DNA of 56,731 nucleotides from NCBI GenBank assembly GCA_910585965.1, contig CAJUHH010000021.1, positions 1-56,731 on the forward strand, read 5' to 3'. The position numbers and the translations under genes were made by a program. The notes under the pieces are model-generated. The model saw only the letters and a list, made by a program, of their open reading frames with translations, was not told where the DNA came from and searched no databases. Shown here piece by piece: positions 25,405 through 34,246 of the stretch (position 1 is its first letter; each line of letters begins with the position of its first letter). The stretch comes from an uncultured Lachnospiraceae bacterium. GTDB lineage: Bacteria; Bacillota; Clostridia; Lachnospirales; Lachnospiraceae.

Positions 25405-26211
25405 TTACCCGCAATTCTCATAAGCTTTCACCAAAACAATCGTTATATTGTCCTTTTCTCCCCGTTTCCTGACCAGGGAAACGGCATCCATAAGGCGCTT
25501 CTTTATGGATGCCCGGTCTGCCAACGATGTCGGCCTGAATAATTCCTTTATTTCAGCCTCTTCCAGCTCATGGACAAAACCATCGGAACAGAGGAAAAAG
25601 ATATCTTCTCTGCCGACGTTTCCGCTCTCATATACGGTCTGTAGATTTTCCGAAGCTCCCATGCATTGCAGGATGACATTCCTCCGTCTGTCATGTTTCG
25701 CTTCTTTTTCCGACAGCCTGCCTGCTTTTATCTCCCGGGCAACTACGCTCTGGTCCTCTGTCAGCTGCTGCAGCTCCCGGCTGATACGGTATGCCCTGCT
25801 GTCCCCGACCTGTGCTGTCATATACTTTCCGTCAGCAATCAGAAGCAGGGTCAGCGTCGTTCCTGTCCGTATTCCTTTATCCTGTGCATATTCATAGATC
25901 AGGCGGTTCTGCTTCTGGATGCATTGTTCTATTTCTTTCTTAAAATATTGCATCAGTTCATTCTGGCCTTTCCCCTGGATATTTTTGCCGGCCGTATAAT
26001 CAAACCAATGGTTGAAAAACTGAATGGTGCTTTTGCTGGCATAATCGCCCTCCTGCAAGCCGCCCGCCCCGTCGCATACTGCCGCCAATACAATCGAATG
26101 CCCGCCGATTTTCATGATTCTGACGCAGCACGCATCCTGATTCATCCGCCGCCATGCCCCTGCATCCGAATACATTTCCGAAATAAACTGTAAATTCTTT
26201 TTTTCTTTCAT
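25405..26211 (-). CDS. PP2C family Ser/Thr protein phosphatase
   Basis: The 268-aa cytosolic phosphatase has the metal-binding motifs NQDA (24-27), CDGAGGLQEGDYAS (46-59), QVGDSRAYR, FLCSDGFVHEL and GEKDNITIVLV. All aspartates needed for two-metal catalysis appear present. It lies 17 bp from the TPR gene and 18 bp from the VWA-FHA gene and is the natural opponent of the kinase at 27920-30055. FHA proteins in the same cluster would read the phosphorylation state. ATG 26211 is preceded by GGAGCAGGAA. Confidence 0.93.
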   Translation of the reverse strand: MKEKKNLQFISEMYSDAGAWRRMNQDACCVRIMKIGGHSIVLAAVCDGAGGLQEGDYASKSTIQFFNHWFDYTAGKNIQGKGQNELMQYFKKEIEQCIQKQNRLIYEYAQDKGIRTGTTLTLLLIADGKYMTAQVGDSRAYRISRELQQLTEDQSVVAREIKAGRLSEKEAKHDRRRNVILQCMGASENLQTVYESGNVGREDIFFLCSDGFVHELEEAEIKELFRPTSLADRASIKKRLMDAVSLVRKRGEKDNITIVLVKAYENCG

Positions 26212-26229
26212 TTCCTGCTCCGATTCAAA

Positions 26230-27744
26230 CTATATCGGCATGATCTCAACACTGAATTCCACCTCCCCAAGCTTCACTATGCTTCCTGACAGAATCTCAT
26301 TTTCTCCATTTACAATCCTGCCTTCCAGATAGGTATGGTTGATCGAATTCATGTCACGGATAAAGCAACGGTTATTTCTCATATAAAATTCACAATGCTG
26401 GCCGGAAACCGTTCGATTATAATCTACTGCTATCTGAACTATATCAATATTTCTCCCGACTATTACGTGTCCATCCAATGGATAACGGAAAATCTTTCCA
26501 GGATTTGTCCTGTCCCGTAAAACAAGTAAATATCTCCCGCCCAAAAACACCGTCTCTTCCTTCTCCTGTGTATCTTCCGAAACAGCCTCCGGCGCTGCGG
26601 ATTTGCTTTTCTTTGCTCCATTTCCATTGTCTCGTCCGCTTTTTTTCTTATAAAAAAGAAAGGCTGTAACCGCCGCTGCCAATAGTACAAGTCCGGCTAT
26701 TTTTTCCATGCCGATGCCCGCAGGCTCCGGTTCCGGCTTTGGTTCTGGCTCCGGCTCCGGTATCGGCTCTGGCTCCGGCTCCGGTATTGGCTCCGGCTCT
26801 GGTATTGGTTCTGGCTCGGGTTCCGGCAATGGTTCTGGCTCCGGCTCTTCTTCCACCAGCGCAAACGGCATAGATACCTCCCCAGTTACTTCCTTATCCC
26901 CCTGCTTGGTATGGATATTCAGCAAAAAATGTCGGTTACCGCCGTCCATAACCGTTTCAGGGATATGCATTTTGATGGAATATATATTGGAAAAATCATG
27001 GAGATGATCCACCAGCAGCTGTATATCTTCAAAATCCTCGATTAAGAACTCCTCCCCTCCCGTTATGCGCGACAGGGCAAACATATTTTTTAATTCCCCG
27101 GAATTTTCTTTATACCTATGTCCGACCGTATAGACAGGCCTTGGATTTTCCCTCAATTTGCTGTTTAACTCATCTTTCGTAATGCCGGTCGCATTATTAT
27201 CCACGCCATCGGAAATGACAATAAACCTGGTATATTCCGTATCGCTCTTTACCATTTCCACCGCCTGGAACAGATAATCGGTCAAATAGGTATCCTGGTC
27301 ATGGAATTCTACCTCATCAATCAAGGGCAATATCACATCCGCTGTATTTTGCTTTTCCGCAAGGAACTGGATGTCTTCGCCGAACACCGCGAAACTGACG
27401 GCCTCATTTTCCGGCATTCCCTGCATATAACGCTTTAAGATATCCTTTATCTTTATCCGATTGTCCCCGGAGATCGACAAGGAATTATCCAACAAGATCA
27501 CCGTATGAATGGATACCTTCCCAGCTGTTGTGATTTCCACATTTTCACATGGATACTGGGCAATCTGTGCATCAGCCGATTCAACTGCTTCCCCGCACTT
27601 TATATAGGAAATCATTTTCCGGCCGTCCACAGATACCTGCATCAGTCTGCTCTCTGCCGCATATACCTGCCCTCCGCCTCCAAAAGCCAAAAGCATGGCA
27701 GCCATCGCTATCAGCCATTTTATCCGAGTCCTTGTCTTCCCCAT
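26230..27744 (-). CDS. Secreted/membrane VWA protein with cytoplasmic FHA domain
   Basis: The 504-aa protein has a signal peptide (WLIAMAAMLLAFGGGGQVYAA). An extracytoplasmic VWA domain has the MIDAS motif DNSLS (86-90), then FIVISDGVDNNATG. A rod of about 45 residues of Glu-Pro repeats follows at roughly 298-342. One membrane helix (AGLVLLAAAVTAFLFYKKK) leads to a cytoplasmic FHA domain at about 410-500 (VIVGRNIDIVQIAVDYNRTVSGQHCEFY). The topology joins an outer adhesion-type domain to an inner phosphothreonine reader. It lies between the kinase and phosphatase genes. The ribosome site GGAGG overlaps the end of the upstream small gene. Confidence 0.9.
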   Translation of the reverse strand: MGKTRTRIKWLIAMAAMLLAFGGGGQVYAAESRLMQVSVDGRKMISYIKCGEAVESADAQIAQYPCENVEITTAGKVSIHTVILLDNSLSISGDNRIKIKDILKRYMQGMPENEAVSFAVFGEDIQFLAEKQNTADVILPLIDEVEFHDQDTYLTDYLFQAVEMVKSDTEYTRFIVISDGVDNNATGITKDELNSKLRENPRPVYTVGHRYKENSGELKNMFALSRITGGEEFLIEDFEDIQLLVDHLHDFSNIYSIKMHIPETVMDGGNRHFLLNIHTKQGDKEVTGEVSMPFALVEEEPEPEPLPEPEPEPIPEPEPIPEPEPEPIPEPEPEPKPEPEPAGIGMEKIAGLVLLAAAVTAFLFYKKKSGRDNGNGAKKSKSAAPEAVSEDTQEKEETVFLGGRYLLVLRDRTNPGKIFRYPLDGHVIVGRNIDIVQIAVDYNRTVSGQHCEFYMRNNRCFIRDMNSINHTYLEGRIVNGENEILSGSIVKLGEVEFSVEIMPI

Positions 27745-27746
27745 TT

Positions 27747-27884
27747 TTACGCCTCCTTGTATTCGTTATTTATCTGATCGATCAATCTTTCCCTCTGTTT
27801 TCCAAAGAAGAATACTGACACCGCTAAGGAAGCGATTCCCGCCAGACATAAAAAAATGCCTATTGCAATCAATATTTTACCCAT
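27747..27884 (-). CDS. Small single-pass membrane protein, 45 aa
   Basis: The ORF encodes a hydrophobic N-terminal helix (ILIAIGIFLCLAGIASLAVSVFFF) and a charged tail (GKQRERLIDQINNEYKEA). It fills the gap between kinase and VWA-FHA genes, ends 2 bp before the latter and carries its GGAGG ribosome site. AAGGGAAAAC precedes the ATG. I do not recognise the family. It is probably a small partner of the neighbouring membrane signalling proteins. Confidence 0.7.
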   Translation of the reverse strand: MGKILIAIGIFLCLAGIASLAVSVFFFGKQRERLIDQINNEYKEA

Positions 27885-27919
27885 GTTTTCCCTTGCCTTT
27901 CCCTGCCTCGTCCAGTCAT

Positions 27920-30055
27920 TTACAGCCAGTCCGCTTTCTCCAGTTCCTCATATACTTTTTCCAGCAAAGGCATCTCCGGATCTTCTGTCCCTTCCGTCCG
28001 ATATAATTCAAACGCCTTTTTATAATCTTGTTTAAATCCCTGGTAATTTCTTTCTGAAATCATTTTATTGGCCTGTTCGTCCGCTTCCAGAAAAGCTCTG
28101 CGTTTATAGGAAACATAATTATCCCCATATAAATCGATGGCTTTGTCCACTGTTTCCCTGGCTTTCGCAAACTCTCCTGTCTGCTCATACAGAATCACAA
28201 GATTAATGTAAGTTTGATAAGATGCCATCCCGTTTTCTATAATATCATGGAAAATTTGTATTGCTTTTTTGCTATATTGCAAATCCCCCGTACGTGTCTC
28301 CAGATTAATGTAGATTTGGGCGAGACGCTCATATAGTATACCGGTACTCCCCAGCGGCAGCTCCAAAATCCCGTTCTCCAGCATTTCCACGCTGTCCAGC
28401 AGCGCCCCCGTATCCTCCATATCCAAGCCGCTGTAAAAAACATATGCCCTTATGCGGACCGCATCATCCCCTGCCATTGCCAGGCACTTTTTAAACTTCT
28501 CTCTGGCAGTATCCATGTCTTTCCGGCTTTTTGCTATTTCTCCCTGCACGAGATAAATCTGGTCTTCTTCCAAGCCATTGCGAACGGCTTCATCTAAAAC
28601 CTCCTGCGCGTCGCTGATTTTTCCCAATCCGGCATATGCGATGGACAAATCCCTATATATCGCGCTGTTCAGCCCGTCATACTGCAATGCCGTTTCCAAT
28701 ACTTTCACTGCGTTCAGGCAATCCCCTTCTTCGTAATAACAATTCCCTAACAGCAGATATAAATTTGCCGCCGCCACCCTGTCTTCCCATGAATACTCTT
28801 CCAATAAACCATGGATATATTCCGCGCACCCGGCATAATCCATGTTTCTGTACAGCCAGACGGCATTTTTATAATAAGCCCTTGGATCGGATGGAGCCAG
28901 GTCAATACACGCTTCGTAATTTTCTTCAAACAGATCTCTGTCAAACTCTGCAATAGCAGTTTCCATTTCTGAAATATGCGATTCGTATGCCATTTCTTTT
29001 TCCGTCCGTTCTGCCCTTAGCCCGACAAAAACCATAACCATTCCCATAAGGAAAACAGCAAAGGAAAACAAGATCTCCATCCTTTGCTGGAAAAGCAGCC
29101 TTTTATATCTGCCATCCAGTTTCGCGATCTGATCCAAAGCTTCCCGCATTTTTTCTACTGACTGGAAACGGTCTTCTTTCCGATACTGCATCGCCGTCGT
29201 CAAAATATAGGCAAAGGCATCCGAAGACAACTCGCTCAATTCTTCATAAGACAGGTCGCGTCCTTCTCCTTCCGGCTTCCTGCCTGACAAGAGGTGATAT
29301 AGGGTCGCGCCCAGGCTGTATATGTCGGAGCGGGCATCGATTCGCTGTTCCGGGTTATCCACAAAAATGCTTTCTTCCATGGAAGCATCCAGAAGATCTG
29401 TTTCCTCATCCTGCATAAGAGTCTCTGTCCTGCTGGAGCTGCTTTCCACAAACGCGTTGCTGTTCCACCCGTTCTGCTGCATTCTTTGTTGGATCTCCAG
29501 CACCAGAGCCTTTTGCTCCGGCGCTGCGTATCCTTTGCTGTAGCCGATGGCCATAATTTCGTTTTGTTCAAAAAAGCCGGAGATATTAAAATCAATCAGG
29601 CAAACATCGTCTGCCGGAGTCAGCATGATATTGGCCGGCTTAATGTCCCCGTGCAAAATAGGTATTTTCTGTCCGTGCAGATAAATCAGCGCCTCACATA
29701 ACTGCCTTGCATACTTGATAATTTTATCCTGGGAGAATGTTACATGCCTGTCCAATAACTGCTGGAAGGATTCCCCCGGAATAAAATCGATTACCGTGTA
29801 GACCTCGTCCCCCGTTTCTATAAAATCCAGCACTTGAGGCAAATAGGAGTGGCGGAGATTTTTCAAAATATCCGCTTCCTGTCGGTTTTTATGTATATTC
29901 CGGGATCTCATATGCATTTTCTTAATGACAACCTCTTTTTGGAGGCGTTTATGGTAAGCTTTGTAAATGGAACCTCCTCCGCCCTCTCCAATCTGCCCCT
30001 CAATATCATAAGTATCCTTTAATTGTTTCTGAATATTTGCAGTAAAATCTCCCAT
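27920..30055 (-). CDS. Ser/Thr protein kinase with transmembrane helix and TPR C-terminus
   Basis: The 711-aa protein has a kinase domain at about 15-310. It has the glycine loop GEGGGGSIY (23-31), Lys45/46 (VVIKKM), HGDIKPANIM (135-144) in place of HRDxKPxN and DFN (155-157) in place of DFG. GYAAPEQ is the APE motif. A Ser/Thr/Glu-rich insert (about 203-235) separates APE from the rest. A membrane helix at about 328-346 leads to TPR-like repeats to the end. The catalytic Asp137 and metal Asp155 are kept, so activity is plausible despite the HGD and DFN variants. Its probable readers and its phosphatase are encoded beside it. Confidence 0.92.
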   Translation of the reverse strand: MGDFTANIQKQLKDTYDIEGQIGEGGGGSIYKAYHKRLQKEVVIKKMHMRSRNIHKNRQEADILKNLRHSYLPQVLDFIETGDEVYTVIDFIPGESFQQLLDRHVTFSQDKIIKYARQLCEALIYLHGQKIPILHGDIKPANIMLTPADDVCLIDFNISGFFEQNEIMAIGYSKGYAAPEQKALVLEIQQRMQQNGWNSNAFVESSSSRTETLMQDEETDLLDASMEESIFVDNPEQRIDARSDIYSLGATLYHLLSGRKPEGEGRDLSYEELSELSSDAFAYILTTAMQYRKEDRFQSVEKMREALDQIAKLDGRYKRLLFQQRMEILFSFAVFLMGMVMVFVGLRAERTEKEMAYESHISEMETAIAEFDRDLFEENYEACIDLAPSDPRAYYKNAVWLYRNMDYAGCAEYIHGLLEEYSWEDRVAAANLYLLLGNCYYEEGDCLNAVKVLETALQYDGLNSAIYRDLSIAYAGLGKISDAQEVLDEAVRNGLEEDQIYLVQGEIAKSRKDMDTAREKFKKCLAMAGDDAVRIRAYVFYSGLDMEDTGALLDSVEMLENGILELPLGSTGILYERLAQIYINLETRTGDLQYSKKAIQIFHDIIENGMASYQTYINLVILYEQTGEFAKARETVDKAIDLYGDNYVSYKRRAFLEADEQANKMISERNYQGFKQDYKKAFELYRTEGTEDPEMPLLEKVYEELEKADWL

Positions 30056-30078
30056 ATTCCTTGCTCATCTTTCTGCCG

Positions 30079-32721
30079 TTACTTACTTTCTTCCGAAGAT
30101 GCGGCTTCTTCTGCAAATGCCTCTGTCCCTTCCGATGCTTTTATCTCTTCCGCCGGTTCTGTCTCTTCAAGCATTTCTGTCTCTTCCGATGCTTCCGCTT
30201 CATCAAAAGCACCCGGTTCCTCCGATCCCGCAGGCTCTTCTATCCCTGTTTCCTCTTCTGGTTTTAAGGCTTCCTGCTCATCCGCAGCGGTGCCAATATC
30301 TTCCTGGTTTTCTGGCTCCGCCGTCTCTTCCGCTTCTTCTTTTTCTTCCTTGTCTTCAGTCGCCGAATCTGCATTTTCTTCTATATTTCCAGATTCCTCT
30401 TCTTCTGGTATTTCTCCTGACACCCCTGATCCTTCTATTTTTTCATTGTCCGCTTCTTCTGGTTCTGCTGCCTCTTCTCCGCTTTCTTCTGCATCCGCTC
30501 CTCCCGCTCCTGCATTTGCTGCCGCCGCCGGGTTTCCTGCTGCCTGTACGCCTGTTTCTTTCTCCTCTTCCAAAAAAGCTTGCGCCGCCAATCTGCCTGA
30601 TCCTTCATCTGCAGCCGTTGTCTGTGGCAAATTGCTCGGATGGTCAAAGCATACCCTATTTGTCACCGTCAACCGTCCGTTTTCGATCCGAAATACTTCC
30701 CAGGTAACTCCCTGTTCCTGTGTAGGGACATTTCCATTAAAAATCATTCCCTCGTCCCCATATACTGTCACCTTTGCCCCGGAATTTGCCAGATTCCATG
30801 CCTCGGGACTTCCCTGCGATGCGCTGCCGTTGGTATAATTATAGACGGAGTAAATATAAGAATTTCCTTCCCCGATTTCCAGTGTAATCGTTTCCGGTCC
30901 ATAGCTGCTCGTGACATCCCTGTCTAAAACAGCCTTTCCATCTTCGGAATTTCTGTTTGCATAATAAACATGGTAGTTATCGTTTCCGTTGGAAGTGATA
31001 TGGGAATCCAGATCTCTGGGACTGCTCCCCCACTCAAGGACGATGCGATACACGCCCTGGTTCCGAATAAGAGGGGGCATGCTGATCTGCAATTCGTTTT
31101 CTCCCGGCTTTATCGTTTCATTATGGTGGTAAGTGGAATAATTATCTTTGGAAGCAACTACCGTATAATACCCGGCAGTCACTCCGTTTTCAATCGAAAA
31201 CTCACCGCTTGCCCCCGTCGTTGTGTGACTGCTCCCTGCAATGGCATCGGGATCCTGATAGGATGGATGGTCAAAGCCGTTCAGCAGGGCAACTGTCGCC
31301 CCTTCGACTGCAGCAGAATCCAACGCGCTGATTACAACGCCTTTTAAGGATGCCGACTGTCTGCTCTCTTCTTCCGTCAGCATAATATAAGCATTGCTTG
31401 TCAAAGCATCAGCCAATACCGAAACAGACGTACTCAGATCCGCATACCCGTCTTTGGATAAAACGATCCGATAATCCCCTTCCAGGAGTTCCTGCAAATA
31501 ATTACCAGTAATATCCGTACCTGCCGACACCAGCACTTCGTCCTGGCCGGAATATACCGTCACTGTCACGCCTTCCAGCCCCTGCCCGTTAATACCATAT
31601 ACGCTCCCGGCAATCCCCGTGCTTGGCAGCACAGGAACAACGATGTCTGGATCATCTCCGCCGTCTCCTCCCCCGGGTAGGTTGCCGTCATCCCCTCCTC
31701 CAGGAAGATTCCCTTCATCATCTCCATCTCCGGGAAGATTGCTGTCTTCCCCGCCGCCGGGGTTCTCCCCTTCCCCGTTTCCTCCATCATCCGGAAGATT
31801 GCTGTCTTCTCCGTCACCGGGGTTCTCCCCTTCCCCGTTTCCTCCATCATCCGAAAGATTGCTGTCTTCTCCGCCGCCAGGGTTCTCCCCTTCCCCATCT
31901 CCTCCATCATCCGGAAGGCTGCTGTCTTCCCCGTCGCCGGGAAGTTCCTCCTCATTGCCGCCGTCATCACCAGGAAGATTCCCTTCATCCCCATCATCGC
32001 TGCCAGGGATATAGCTGCCTTCTCCTATGCCGCTTGTATGGTCTCTTCCTCCGCTCTCCGTTTCATTCCCGGCATTATAATCCGGCAATGGAACAACCAG
32101 CGGAATTTCAACCACTTCTTCATCCTCTCTGGAAACAACGATAATCGGTTTTGTCTCCTGTCTGATCCCTATAGAAACCGTATCGTCTTCCAAAGAGTCC
32201 TCTTCCTTAGGAGGAATTTCCGATGTTTCCGCAGATGTTCCTCTCCCGGCCGCCAATTCCGTCTTTGCATCTTCCGGCCAGTATTCCCCTAACATATCCT
32301 TTAAACGGTCGGACCCCGTAGTCTCAATCCCTTCTTCCAATATCGATACAGCAAGGCTGGTCTGGCCCTGCGATGCATATAATTGCGCCAGGCTCACATA
32401 AATATCCACATTCTCCGGCAGCAATTCTTTCGCCTGTTCCATGATTTCAATCGCCATGTCTTCCTGCCCCAATGCCAGATATGCATCGGACAGCCCCAAA
32501 TAGGCATCCAGGCAATAGGGATCGATCTCCAAAGCTTCTTCGTATGCAATAATTGCATTCTCATAATCCAGTTCGGAAACATATTTATTGCCTAAATCCA
32601 GCTTCACCTGCAAATCATCCACAGAATGGCTGACATTGATGGAAATAACAGCTGTGGCCGCAATAACCGTCAGCAGAGAGGCCATAGCAATAAATAGCTT
32701 CGATTTCAATATGTGCTGCAT
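30079..32721 (-). CDS. Large TPR / carboxypeptidase-regulatory-like surface protein
   Basis: The 880-aa protein has an N-terminal anchor or signal (SKLFIAMASLLTVIAATAVISI) and TPRs (about 35-165). A low-complexity Gly/Asp/Glu region at roughly 240-380 includes a 20-residue tandem repeat. Two CarboxypepD_reg-like beta domains start at GIAGSVYGINGQGLEG and SLKGVVISALDSAAVEG. A third beta domain contains YRIVLEWGSSPRDLDSHI. The last 200 residues are Glu-rich and repetitive. ATG 32721 follows AGGAGGAAAA. It probably sits on the outer face of the membrane, perhaps at the pilus base. No anchor motif is seen at the C-terminus. Confidence 0.8.
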   Translation of the reverse strand: MQHILKSKLFIAMASLLTVIAATAVISINVSHSVDDLQVKLDLGNKYVSELDYENAIIAYEEALEIDPYCLDAYLGLSDAYLALGQEDMAIEIMEQAKELLPENVDIYVSLAQLYASQGQTSLAVSILEEGIETTGSDRLKDMLGEYWPEDAKTELAAGRGTSAETSEIPPKEEDSLEDDTVSIGIRQETKPIIVVSREDEEVVEIPLVVPLPDYNAGNETESGGRDHTSGIGEGSYIPGSDDGDEGNLPGDDGGNEEELPGDGEDSSLPDDGGDGEGENPGGGEDSNLSDDGGNGEGENPGDGEDSNLPDDGGNGEGENPGGGEDSNLPGDGDDEGNLPGGGDDGNLPGGGDGGDDPDIVVPVLPSTGIAGSVYGINGQGLEGVTVTVYSGQDEVLVSAGTDITGNYLQELLEGDYRIVLSKDGYADLSTSVSVLADALTSNAYIMLTEEESRQSASLKGVVISALDSAAVEGATVALLNGFDHPSYQDPDAIAGSSHTTTGASGEFSIENGVTAGYYTVVASKDNYSTYHHNETIKPGENELQISMPPLIRNQGVYRIVLEWGSSPRDLDSHITSNGNDNYHVYYANRNSEDGKAVLDRDVTSSYGPETITLEIGEGNSYIYSVYNYTNGSASQGSPEAWNLANSGAKVTVYGDEGMIFNGNVPTQEQGVTWEVFRIENGRLTVTNRVCFDHPSNLPQTTAADEGSGRLAAQAFLEEEKETGVQAAGNPAAAANAGAGGADAEESGEEAAEPEEADNEKIEGSGVSGEIPEEEESGNIEENADSATEDKEEKEEAEETAEPENQEDIGTAADEQEALKPEEETGIEEPAGSEEPGAFDEAEASEETEMLEETEPAEEIKASEGTEAFAEEAASSEESK
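31735..31930. repeat. 60-bp tandem repeat, about three copies
   Basis: Units beginning at 31741, 31801 and 31861 share most of their 60 bases (GCTGTCTTCtCCG, then GGTTCTCCCCTTCCCC, then CCTCCATCATCCG), and a degenerate copy starts at 31921. In the protein this is a 20-residue unit of the type GEGENPGGGEDSNLPDDGGN. Confidence 0.9.
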
Positions 32722-32777
32722 TTTTCCTCCTCCTTTGTCTTCTCTATAAAAATCCCCTATACGGATCTTTACCAAAA

Positions 32778-34229
32778 TTAATCTTTGGAAAATTCAAAAT
32801 CTTCGTTTGCCAGCCTGATGACCATTCCGTCAGACAGCTGGCGCTTTGTTCCAGGCGGCAGTCTGCTCTCACCGATAAAGCTTCCGTTTTTCGACTTGTT
32901 ATCCTCTATATAATAATTACCGTTTTCAAAAGTAATCACCGCATGGATCCTGCTGATCGCCCCATTGCCGTAAACACAAATATCCGCCGTCTGGCTGGAA
33001 CCGATGGCCGTTCGGTTCCCGTCCATCCGATAAAAAGTTCCGTCCCTTTTTCTGGTCAGCCCGGCTGACATGCTTCCCGGCCAGTCCGTCTGCTCCAGAA
33101 TGATAGTTTCTCTGCCATCGTTTTGCGCAATGGGAGGTTCTTTTATAATCTCCGTCATTTCATACTCTTCATACATGTCGCTTTGTCTGTTTCTTCCAAC
33201 TCCAGACGTATCTTCCTGTCTGGAAACGGTTCTCCAGCCTTCATCCTGAACCGCGCTTTCCCCGGCTTTCCTTTTTTTCGGTATAGACAGAACATTTTGT
33301 TTCCCGCTGCTCTTTTTGAAGATCCCTGCCTTTTCCTTTTTCTTTTTTTCCGGTTTCATTTTCTCCGCTTTTTTCTCCGGTTTCTTTTTTCCCGGCAGGG
33401 AAACTTTGAAAGCTTCTTTTTCCTTTACTTCCTTTTCCTTGGCTTCTTTTGGCCCTTTTCCTGGGATATTGATCAATGGAATTCTTGGGCTGTCCGAACT
33501 CTTTTTCACCGCTTTATCTTCCCCCCTTGGAATCCCTGCTAGAACCGCCTCGGAAACCGCCTCCTCTTCTTTCTTCAAGGGCAGGGGAACAGCACAAATC
33601 GGTTCCTGCTGGAGTATTTCTTCTTTCTGTTCCTCCCTTTCCACATCCTTTCCGGCGTTGGCGCTTTTCTTAATGATTTCCCTGAAATCCGACAGCTTTT
33701 GGATTGCCTCCCTGCTGAATGCATTCATGATATCGAACAGATAAGGATCTTTTTCCTGGAAATCCGGCTGTATCCTGCCCACAATCTCCTGCAAAAATTC
33801 AATCTTGTCTTTATGAAAGCCATGGTCAAATGGAAGATACATCAGCATGCAGTTCTCCTGACCGTCCATATAGATATATTCCCAGTCCAGAAAGAGATGG
33901 TTCATATCCAGCATATAAGCATCCACCTCCTCAAATGCATTCAATATACTGTTTAAGATCCCAAGCACTTCCCTTTTCGGCCTGGGCATCGATATCCTTC
34001 CGTTCAACTTTGCCAGCCCGGTAATATTAAATTGAAGCTGCCTTTTTTCATTGATTCTGACAATCTGCGCCTGAACGATATTCGCAATCCTGTTATGCGC
34101 CATCATGTTCATTGCAAAAGTATCGATCTCAAATGGCTCTGCATCACATGCATCATCAATATCAAAAACAAGATAAACGGTCTCTCCCACGCTCTGCTGT
34201 TTAAAATCCAAATCCATCGCTTTCCCCAT
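32778..34229 (-). CDS. DUF6382-like / FHA domain protein
   Basis: The 483-aa soluble protein has an N-terminal conserved region (about 1-190, MDLDFKQQSVGETVYLVFDI and LDMNHLFLDWEYIYMDGQENCMLMYLPFD), as in DUF6382 proteins of Firmicutes Tad clusters. A Lys/Glu-rich linker (about 240-320) follows. A C-terminal FHA domain (about 400-483) has RTAIGSSQTADICVYGNGAISRIHAVI and NKSKNGSFI. It is a likely reader of kinase-made phosphothreonines. Start at 34229 or the internal ATG at 34217 cannot be decided. Confidence 0.85.
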   Translation of the reverse strand: MGKAMDLDFKQQSVGETVYLVFDIDDACDAEPFEIDTFAMNMMAHNRIANIVQAQIVRINEKRQLQFNITGLAKLNGRISMPRPKREVLGILNSILNAFEEVDAYMLDMNHLFLDWEYIYMDGQENCMLMYLPFDHGFHKDKIEFLQEIVGRIQPDFQEKDPYLFDIMNAFSREAIQKLSDFREIIKKSANAGKDVEREEQKEEILQQEPICAVPLPLKKEEEAVSEAVLAGIPRGEDKAVKKSSDSPRIPLINIPGKGPKEAKEKEVKEKEAFKVSLPGKKKPEKKAEKMKPEKKKKEKAGIFKKSSGKQNVLSIPKKRKAGESAVQDEGWRTVSRQEDTSGVGRNRQSDMYEEYEMTEIIKEPPIAQNDGRETIILEQTDWPGSMSAGLTRKRDGTFYRMDGNRTAIGSSQTADICVYGNGAISRIHAVITFENGNYYIEDNKSKNGSFIGESRLPPGTKRQLSDGMVIRLANEDFEFSKD

Positions 34230-34246
34230 TTCCGCCTTTCAGGCAA

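Noticed and set aside
26720..26850. Short-period repeats that look CRISPR-like
   Set aside because: They are Glu-Pro codons of the VWA-FHA rod, in frame, without spacers of regular length.
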